DNA of 12,465 nt from Verrucomicrobiota bacterium. GTDB lineage: Bacteria > Verrucomicrobiota > Verrucomicrobiia > Opitutales > Opitutaceae. A model generated the notes under the pieces. The model had not been told where the DNA came from. It did no database searches and worked only from the letters and a program-made list of their open reading frames with translations. Positions 1-4,901 of the stretch are shown here, one piece after another. The position numbers were made by a program, and so were the translations under genes. The stretch is taken from positions 1 through 12,465 of the forward strand of contig JAUPWC010000118.1 of NCBI GenBank assembly GCA_030916665.1. The letters are read 5' to 3'. How positions within the stretch are numbered: the stretch's first letter is position 1; every line of letters begins with the position of its first letter.

Positions 1-993
1 ATTGATGGCGTAACTGCCGGTGAAGACGCCGCTCTTTTCCTTCGAGGCGTCGGACATGCGTTCGACGTCGCTCTTGGCGGCGGTCTTCTTGCGGTAGGCC
101 TCGACGGCCTCGCTCTGGGCGTCGGTGGTCAGCGAAGGCACGAGCGGGTGCTCGGGCGCGAGCACCATGTAGGTGCAGCCGAAGAGCGTGTCGGGGCGCG
201 TGGTGAAAATCTTCAGGTCCTGTAGGTCGGGGTTTACCCCCGACGCGTCGGGCGTAAACCCCGACCCACGGTCAATCTTGAACAGCACCTCGGCGCCTTC
301 GCTGCGCCCGATCCAGGCCTCCTGCATGCGCTTCGTCGAGTCGGGCCAGTCCACGTCCTTGAGGCCGTCGATCAGCTGCTCGGCGTAGGCCGTGATGCGC
401 AGCACCCACTGGCGGAGATTGCGGCGCTCGACGGGGAAACCGCCGACCTCGGACTTGCCGTCCACGACCTCCTCGTTGGCCAGCACGGTGCGCAGTTCGG
501 GGCACCACCACACGGGGCGCTCGTCCACGTAGGCTAGACCCTTCTTGAAGAGCTGGAGGAAAATCCACTGCGTCCAGCGGAAATATTTCGGATCGGTCGT
601 GTCCACCTCGCGGTCCCAGTCGTAGCTGAAGCCCAGGGCCTTGATCTGGCGGCGGAAGTTCGTGATGTTGTTCTGCGTGTTGGTGGCCGGGTGCGTGCCG
701 GTTTTCACCGCGTGCTGTTCGGCGGGCAGGCCGAAGGCGTCCCAGCCGATCGGGTGGAGCACGTTGAAGCCGCGGGCGCGCTTGTAGCGGGCCAGGATAT
801 CGGTGGCCGTGTAACCCTCCGGATGGCCGATGTGCAGGCCGGCGCCGGATGGGTAGGGGAACATGTCCAGCACGTAGAACTTCGGCTTGGTCGAGCCGTT
901 TTCGGCGCGGAAAGGCTTGGTCTGCTCCCAGACCGCCTGCCATTGCGGCTCGATCGTGAGGAACTCGTATTCTTTGCAGGAGGTGGCGGCCAT
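1..993 (-). CDS. leuS: Leucyl-tRNA synthetase, N-terminal part (cut by window edge)
   Basis: Charges tRNA-Leu with leucine in the cytoplasm; class I synthetase. The visible 331 codons start [11 protein letters not shown] and read to the window edge without a stop; E. coli LeuRS is about 860 residues, so over half is missing. Visible landmarks are [12 protein letters not shown] (the HIGH ATP-binding motif), [55 protein letters not shown], and [21 protein letters not shown], the conserved threonine-rich part of the CP1 editing domain. The start is the first in-frame ATG before the synthetase homology; no clear Shine-Dalgarno precedes it. It is divergent from ribE across 112 bp. Oddity: residues about 242-258 ([17 protein letters not shown]) are encoded by a palindromic repeat inserted just before the KIFTTRPDT strand, where E. 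coli LeuRS has a short turn. Identification is very secure from motif recognition. Confidence 0.97.
   Translation of the reverse strand, partial: MAATSCKEYEFLTIEPQWQAVWEQTKPFRAENGSTKPKFYVLDMFPYPSGAGLHIGHPEGYTATDILARYKRARGFNVLHPIGWDAFGLPAEQHAVKTGTHPATNTQNNITNFRRQIKALGFSYDWDREVDTTDPKYFRWTQWIFLQLFKKGLAYVDERPVWWCPELRTVLANEEVVDGKSEVGGFPVERRNLRQWVLRITAYAEQLIDGLKDVDWPDSTKRMQEAWIGRSEGAEVLFKIDRGSGFTPDASGVNPDLQDLKIFTTRPDTLFGCTYMVLAPEHPLVPSLTTDAQSEAVEAYRKKTAAKSDVERMSDASKEKSGVFTGSYAIN
221..270. repeat. REPIN-like palindrome inside leuS
   Basis: Two inverted arms, 225-245 and 246-266, abut with no spacer and match at 20 of 21 positions, so the element is a near-perfect 42-bp palindrome. Each arm is itself a hairpin: GTCGGGG-TTTAC-CCCCGAC at 226-244, and GTCGGGC-GTAAA-CCCCGAC at 247-265 with one mismatched pair. 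The left foot reads GTAG on the plus strand. The right foot read on the minus strand is GTGG. A 5' GTAG before a short hairpin is the known signature of REP sequences mobilised by RAYT (TnpA-REP) proteins, and paired inverted REPs are called REPINs; calling this one a REPIN is inference. It adds about 17 codons to leuS without breaking the frame. Confidence 0.85.
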
Positions 994-1105
994 GTGGGTA
1001 AACCGGCACTTTGTGGAAGGTTCGCCCCGAGCGTCAACCCCGGGAAATGACCATCCTGGCGGACTTTTTCTGGTGCTCGCCGGGCGGGAGCCTTAGGCAT
1101 GGGGC
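994..1105. promoter_or_regulatory. Divergent leuS/ribE intergenic region with weak leuS promoter candidate
   Basis: This 112-bp gap must hold promoters for both directions. On the minus strand TTGACG (plus-strand 1032-1037) matches the sigma-70 -35 box well. The best -10 candidate 16 to 17 bases downstream, near 1009-1015 (CACAAA/ACAAAG), is poor. No convincing plus-strand promoter for ribE is visible. The gap is too short for an FMN riboswitch, and no conserved RFN blocks are present. Confidence 0.25.
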
Positions 1106-1702
1106 ATGTTCACCGGTTTGGTCGAGGAAACGGGTCAGGTCGTCAGCTTCGCCCCCGCGCAAAACGCGTGGAGCTTGCAGCTTGCCGCTCAGGTCGTGCC
1201 GGCCGACGTGGCCGTGGGCGACAGCGTGGCGGTCAACGGCTGCTGCCTGACCGTGGTGCGCTACGACGCCGGCCACCTGTGGTTCGAACTGCTGGAGGAG
1301 TCGCGCCGGCTGACCAATTTTAAGGAGCTCAAGCCCGGTTCGCTCGTGAACCTCGAGCGCAGCCTCAAGCCCGAGAGCCGGCTTGGCGGGCATTTTGTGT
1401 CGGGCCACGTGGATGCGGTGGGCCGCGTCGAGGTCTTCGAGCCGCGGGGCAAGGACCACTATCTGCGCGTCGCCGCGCCGGCGGGCTTCGGGCGCTACCT
1501 CGTGAGCAAGGGCTCGATCGCGGTGGACGGCATTTCGCTGACGGTGGCGGAGGTCGCGGGCGACTCGTTCGCCGTGTGGCTCATCCCGCACACCCTGGCC
1601 GCCACGAATCTGCGCGAGAAGCAGGCCGACTCGGGCGTGAATCTGGAGTTCGACTTGCTGGCGAAATACGTTGAGAAGCTGATGGTCGCCCGCCCCGTCT
1701 GA
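1106..1702 (+). CDS. ribE: Riboflavin synthase alpha chain
   Basis: Last step of riboflavin biosynthesis: dismutation of two 6,7-dimethyl-8-ribityllumazine molecules to riboflavin plus the pyrimidine intermediate, in the cytoplasm as a trimer. The 198-residue protein matches the family length and shows the two tandem lumazine-binding barrels. The N-barrel starts MFTGLVEETG and carries VNGCCLTV. The inter-barrel region has GGHFVSGHVDAVG. The C-barrel has KGSIAVDGISLTV, WLIPHTL and NLEFDLLAKYVEKL. The ATG at 1106 is fixed by the invariant MFTGLVE start. The out-of-frame ATG at 1099 is ignored. It heads the plus-strand gene run, with the next gene starting 8 bp after its stop. No other riboflavin gene is in the window, so it appears separated from ribBA/ribH here. 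Confidence 0.97.
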   Translation: MFTGLVEETGQVVSFAPAQNAWSLQLAAQVVPADVAVGDSVAVNGCCLTVVRYDAGHLWFELLEESRRLTNFKELKPGSLVNLERSLKPESRLGGHFVSGHVDAVGRVEVFEPRGKDHYLRVAAPAGFGRYLVSKGSIAVDGISLTVAEVAGDSFAVWLIPHTLAATNLREKQADSGVNLEFDLLAKYVEKLMVARPV

Positions 1703-1710
1703 CCACCCCT

Positions 1711-2673
1711 TTGAACACTCGCGAACAGTTGCTGGCTCTCAACGACGAGCTTCGGCGCCTCAAGGCCGAGGGCAACCGCACGATTTCGGTCAGCCCGGAA
1801 GCCATGCAGGCGCTGCGTGATGCGCTGGCGGATGCGCCGGAGGAGGACGGTAGGTCGGGCTTTACGCCCGACGCGAACGTAGCCTTGGCCGTTTCCGAAC
1901 CGTCGGGCGTAAAGCCCGACCCACAGCCCGTGCGCACTTTTGTGCTGCCGACGCCTGCGCCGGTCGTCGCCGCCAAGCCCGCCTTGCCGCCGCGCCCCGA
2001 TGTCGTGTTGCCCGACGGCGACAAGCCGACGCGGTGGAACGCCCTCCGCGAGATCGTGCTCAACGATCCGACCTGCAGGCAGAACGTCCACCCCGGCAAA
2101 CAGGTCGTGTTCGGCGTGGGCAACCTCGACACCGCCATCATGTTCGTGGGCGAGGCGCCCGGCGCCGACGAGGAGGATCAGGGCGAGCCGTTCGTCGGCC
2201 GCGCCGGCCAGCTGCTCAACCGCATGATCAAGGCCATGGGCCTCGACCGCAGCCAGGTTTACATTGGCAACATCCTCAACTGGCGTCCCGCGATGGGCGC
2301 GCGCAACGCCGACGGTTCGCAAACGGGCAACCGTCCGCCCACGCAGGAGGAGATGGCGTGCTGCCTGCCGTTCATCCGCGCGCAGATTGCCATCATCCAG
2401 CCCAAGGTGATCGTCGCGCTCGGCAAGACCGCCGTGGACGGCCTGCTCGGGCCGGATCGCTTCAAGTCCATGGGCGCGGCCCGCGGTTCGTGGCATGAGT
2501 ATGCCGGCACGCCCCTGCGCGCGACCTACCATCCGTCTTATCTGCTCCGGCAGGAAGGCCTCGTGTCTGCCGCCGCGAAGAAAATCAAGCGCGACGCCTG
2601 GGAGGATCTGCTCGCGGTGATGGAGCGCGCGGGCGTGACGATATCGGACAAGCAGCGGAATTATTTCCTGTGA
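1711..2673 (+). CDS. Uracil-DNA glycosylase, family 4 type, atypical Fe-S site
   Basis: Likely excises uracil from DNA to start base-excision repair. The 320-residue protein has an N-terminal helical segment (NTREQLLALNDELRRLKAEG), a Pro/Ala-rich linker to about residue 100, then the UDG domain. Visible family-4 landmarks are VFGVGN, GEAPGADEEDQGEPFVGRAGQLLN (motif 1, from residue 147), GNRPPTQEEMACCLPFI, PKVIVALGKTAV, and HPSYLLR (catalytic-loop His about 274). Family 4 normally has four Cys ligands for a [4Fe-4S] cluster. Here CxxC reads CRQN (Cys122, Asn125), the usual KCRP reads NWRP (Trp191), and only Cys217/218 remain at the fourth site, so a cluster looks unlikely. The start is TTG at 1711, chosen because the helical N-terminus looks coding; ATG 1804 is an alternative. 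No Shine-Dalgarno is evident. A palindromic repeat encodes residues about 47-72. The stop overlaps the opgG start (TGATG). Confidence 0.88.
   Translation: MNTREQLLALNDELRRLKAEGNRTISVSPEAMQALRDALADAPEEDGRSGFTPDANVALAVSEPSGVKPDPQPVRTFVLPTPAPVVAAKPALPPRPDVVLPDGDKPTRWNALREIVLNDPTCRQNVHPGKQVVFGVGNLDTAIMFVGEAPGADEEDQGEPFVGRAGQLLNRMIKAMGLDRSQVYIGNILNWRPAMGARNADGSQTGNRPPTQEEMACCLPFIRAQIAIIQPKVIVALGKTAVDGLLGPDRFKSMGAARGSWHEYAGTPLRATYHPSYLLRQEGLVSAAAKKIKRDAWEDLLAVMERAGVTISDKQRNYFL
1850..1924. repeat. REPIN-like palindrome inside the uracil-DNA glycosylase gene
   Basis: Arms 1853-1873 and 1901-1921 are exact 21-base inverted repeats around a 27-base spacer (1874-1900). Each arm is itself a perfect hairpin: GTCGGGC-TTTAC-GCCCGAC (1854-1872) and GTCGGGC-GTAAA-GCCCGAC (1902-1920). 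The left foot is GTAG (1850-1853) and the right foot, read on the other strand, is GTGG, the same asymmetry as in the leuS copy. It lies in the low-complexity linker before the glycosylase domain and encodes RSGFTPDA, a spacer peptide, then PSGVKPDPQ. The arms are the same family as 221-270. Confidence 0.9.
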
Positions 2674-4214
2674 TGAAGCGGATCCACGACCCCGCCCTAC
2701 AAATTTCCCGGCGCAAGGTCACGATGCCGCTGATTATTGGCATCGTGGTCTTGTTCGGTGCCCTTCGCGCCTTCGCCGCCGAATTCAACTTCGACCTCCT
2801 CCAACAGCACGCGAAGGAAATCGCTGCGCGGCCCTACGCGCCGCCGGGGTCGCGCGTGCCGGCGTGGCTGGCCGGCTACAACTACCTCCAGCATCAGAAC
2901 ATCAAGTTCGACCACGATCACGCCTGGTGGAAGAAGGAGAAGCTGCCCTTCCAGCTCCAGTTTTTCCACCCGGGCTGGCTCTTCAAGGAAGCCGTGCAGG
3001 TGCACGAGGTCAGCGGCGGTCAGGAGAAGCTGATCGGTTTCGATCCGGCGCTCTTCAACTACGGCTCCAACCGTCTGCCCGAGCCGGTGCCCGCCGACAT
3101 GGGGTTTGCCGGACTGCGGATCCACTACGCGCTGGACCGTCCTGATGCGATGAGCGAGCTGGCCGTGTTTCTCGGGGCGAGTTATTTCCGCAGTCTTGCG
3201 CGCGGACTGCACTGGGGGCTTTCGGCCCGCGGCCTCGCGATCAACAGCGGCGGGCCCGATCCCGAGGAGTTTCCGCGCTTCTCGGAGTTCTGGGTCGAGC
3301 GTCCGAAGGCCGGCGCCGCTTCGGTCACGCTGCACGCCCTGCTCGAGGGACCGAGCGTGGCGGGCGCGTATCGCTTCGTGATCACTCCGGGCAAGGAAAC
3401 GGTCATGCAGGTGAAGGCCGCGCTCTGGTTCCGCGCGCATCCGGCGGTCGTGGGGCTCGCGCCGCTCACGAGCATGTTCCTGCACGGCGAGAACACGGGC
3501 TGGTCGAAGAACGATTTTCGTCCGGAGGTGCATGATTCCGACGGCCTGCTGATGAACACCGGGGCGGGGGAGTGGATCTGGCGTCCGCTGAACAACCCGG
3601 CGCAGGTGCGCGTGAGTGCCTTCGCCGACGCCTCGCCGCGCGGTTTCGGCCTGCTGCAGCGCGACCGCGATTTTGCGCACTACGACGATCTCGAAGCCCA
3701 TTATCACGAGCGGCCCAGCGCGTGGATCGAACCGGTCGGCGACTGGGGCCGCGGTTCCGTGCGCCTCGTGGAATTGCCGTCGCCGGATGAGACCAACGAC
3801 AACATCGTCGCCTTCTGGACGCCCGAGAAGCTGCCTGAGCCCGGTGAACCGCTCGTGTTTGAGTATCGCCTGCGCTGGTTCGGCGACGCCAAGGGCCGTC
3901 CGCCGTCCGGTTTCGTCGCCTCGACACGGAACGGCGCGGTGCTCGATCACCCGGACCGCCGGCGCTTCGTCGTGGAGTTTGACGGCCTCACCCTGCCCAA
4001 GTCGGTCAAAGAACCCAAGGCCGTCGTCACGGTCGGCGAGGGGGCCAAGCTCATCGGCGTCGGTTCCGTGATCCGCACCGGGCCCACCGGGCGCTGGCGC
4101 GCGGTGTTCGAGCTCGCGGCGGACGGCAGCGGCCGGCCCGTGGAACTGCGTTGTTATCTGCGCGGCGCCGACAAGGCGCTCACCGAAACATGGAGCAACC
4201 TCTGGACACCCTGA
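2673..4214 (+). CDS. opgG: Periplasmic glucan biosynthesis protein OpgG/MdoG
   Basis: Periplasmic protein needed for osmoregulated periplasmic glucan (OPG) synthesis; the OpgG/OpgD family includes beta-1,2-glucanases (GH186). At 513 residues it matches E. coli OpgG (511). Residues 1-35 form a signal peptide: a charged N-region, hydrophobic MPLIIGIVVLFGALRAFA and an AFA-A cleavage site. Family landmarks are FDLLQQHAKEIAARPY, LPFQLQFFHPGWLFKE, YFRSLARGLHWGLSARGLAI, GEWIWRPL, GFGLLQRDRDFAHYDDLEAHYH, EPVGDWGRGSVRLVELP and PDETNDNIVAFWTP. The C-terminal domain is an Ig-like beta sandwich in known OpgG. Start ATG 2673 overlaps the upstream stop; GTG 2670 is one codon earlier, and ATG 2724 would give a shorter signal peptide. 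SRRKVTM only weakly resembles a Tat motif. The 3' end overlaps the next gene by 25 bp. Confidence 0.95.
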   Translation: MKRIHDPALQISRRKVTMPLIIGIVVLFGALRAFAAEFNFDLLQQHAKEIAARPYAPPGSRVPAWLAGYNYLQHQNIKFDHDHAWWKKEKLPFQLQFFHPGWLFKEAVQVHEVSGGQEKLIGFDPALFNYGSNRLPEPVPADMGFAGLRIHYALDRPDAMSELAVFLGASYFRSLARGLHWGLSARGLAINSGGPDPEEFPRFSEFWVERPKAGAASVTLHALLEGPSVAGAYRFVITPGKETVMQVKAALWFRAHPAVVGLAPLTSMFLHGENTGWSKNDFRPEVHDSDGLLMNTGAGEWIWRPLNNPAQVRVSAFADASPRGFGLLQRDRDFAHYDDLEAHYHERPSAWIEPVGDWGRGSVRLVELPSPDETNDNIVAFWTPEKLPEPGEPLVFEYRLRWFGDAKGRPPSGFVASTRNGAVLDHPDRRRFVVEFDGLTLPKSVKEPKAVVTVGEGAKLIGVGSVIRTGPTGRWRAVFELAADGSGRPVELRCYLRGADKALTETWSNLWTP

Positions 4215-4777
4215 ACGCTTTCCGGCCCCGCACGGGCACGCCGGACCAGTGGAACGCGGCGTTCATCCGCGTCGAGGACTACCTGCGCGCGCATCGGGTC
4301 CACAACCGGCTCCAGCAGATCACGATCATCGAGAAGGTCATCGCCCGCGCCGCCGCCCGCCACGCGCAGAACCCTGCGCTGGACCCCACCACGCTCGCGG
4401 CCGAGGAGATCGACCGCATGATGGACGAGTGGTTCGGCGAACTGCTCGGCGACAAAAACCTGCCGCACGAGCGCATCGCCGTGGAAGGCCGCGTCGCCCT
4501 GCTGCTCTCGGAGGGCGTAGAGCGCTGGCCCTACGCTTTCCTCGACGAGAAGCAGGTGCCGCCGGAATTTGCCGAAGAGATGCGCCGCCGCTCCATCCAG
4601 GCCGGCCCCGACATGACCGTGACCAGCATGGTGCCGCGCCCGATCGAGCTGGGCGCGCTCACCGAGGTGGCGGGCCAGACCTTCGAGCAGATCGAAAAAT
4701 GGCCGATCCTGCGCGTCATTCTCCTCTGGGCGCTGTTCATCTCGGCGCTGGGCCTGGTGTTTTACGCGACGCGATGA
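4190..4777 (+). CDS. Unknown single-span membrane protein between opgG and opgH
   Basis: I do not recognise this 195-residue protein. It starts MEQPLDTLNAFRP, has a soluble, mostly helical, charged region (residues about 15-165, with RVEDYLRAHRVHNRLQQITIIEKVIARAAARHAQN and EEIDRMMDEWFGELLG), and ends in one hydrophobic helix (WPILRVILLWALFISALGLVFY, residues about 170-192) followed by ATR. That architecture suggests a C-terminally anchored protein with its main domain in the cytoplasm. The ATG at 4190 overlaps the opgG 3' end by 25 bp, which argues for translational coupling and a job in OPG synthesis. The following opgH lacks the long N-terminal cytoplasmic extension of enterobacterial OpgH, so this protein could be a detached regulatory or assembly partner; that is speculation. 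Codon use matches its neighbours. It is likely a real gene because of the overlap, length and TM segment. Confidence 0.82.
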   Translation: MEQPLDTLNAFRPRTGTPDQWNAAFIRVEDYLRAHRVHNRLQQITIIEKVIARAAARHAQNPALDPTTLAAEEIDRMMDEWFGELLGDKNLPHERIAVEGRVALLLSEGVERWPYAFLDEKQVPPEFAEEMRRRSIQAGPDMTVTSMVPRPIELGALTEVAGQTFEQIEKWPILRVILLWALFISALGLVFYATR

Positions 4778-4795
4778 TGCGCCCGTTTACATCCA

Positions 4796-4883
4796 GTCAT
4801 TGCGAGGAGTTCCGCATCGCGGAACGACGAAGCAATCCAGCTAGATGGATCGCCACGGTGCGCTGTGCGCACCTCGCGATGAC
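4796..4883. repeat. CATTGCGAGG-type palindromic repeat upstream of opgH
   Basis: An 88-bp element with outer arms GTCATTGCGAGG (4796-4807) and CCTCGCGATGAC (4872-4883), complementary at 11 of 12 positions. Two perfect internal hairpins flank the centre: GTTCCGC-ATC-GCGGAAC (4809-4825) and GGTGCGC-TGT-GCGCACC (4857-4873). The centre (GCAATCCA...TGGATCGC) is also nearly self-complementary. The wording CATTGCGAGGAG...GAAGCAATCCAG...CGCGATGAC resembles an interspersed repeat seen in many unrelated bacterial genomes. It ends 5 bp before the opgH Shine-Dalgarno. Confidence 0.88.
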
Positions 4884-4887
4884 AAAT

Positions 4888-4894
4888 GGAGGGG
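4888..4894 (+). promoter_or_regulatory. Ribosome binding site fixing the opgH start
   Basis: GGAGGGG lies 7 bp upstream of ATG 4902 and is one of the few clear Shine-Dalgarno sequences in the window. It favours 4902 over the upstream in-frame ATG at 4845, which falls inside the palindromic repeat. Confidence 0.75.
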
Positions 4895-4901
4895 CCCTCT
4901 G

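Noticed and set aside
173..388. Small plus-strand frame opposite leuS containing [14 protein letters not shown]
   Set aside because: The peptide arises because the palindrome reads almost the same on both strands; the rest is a leuS shadow.
994..1105. FMN riboswitch before ribE
   Set aside because: The gap is 112 bp, includes the leuS leader, and shows none of the conserved RFN blocks.
221..1924. CRISPR array or tandem repeat explanation for the two palindromes
   Set aside because: Only two copies 1.6 kb apart inside different genes, without regular spacers or cas genes.
2706..2780. Twin-arginine signal on OpgG
   Set aside because: SRRKVTM lacks the hydrophobic FLK part of the motif; a Sec-type signal peptide with an AFA-A site explains the region as well.
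2697..3950. Minus-strand open frame (417 codons) opposite opgG
   Set aside because: Antisense shadow with no recognisable domain; the OpgG homology on the plus strand is continuous.
4845..4901. Longer opgH start at ATG 4845
   Set aside because: It would begin inside the palindromic repeat and add MDRHGALCAPRDDKWRGPL; ATG 4902 has a clear GGAGGGG at the right spacing.
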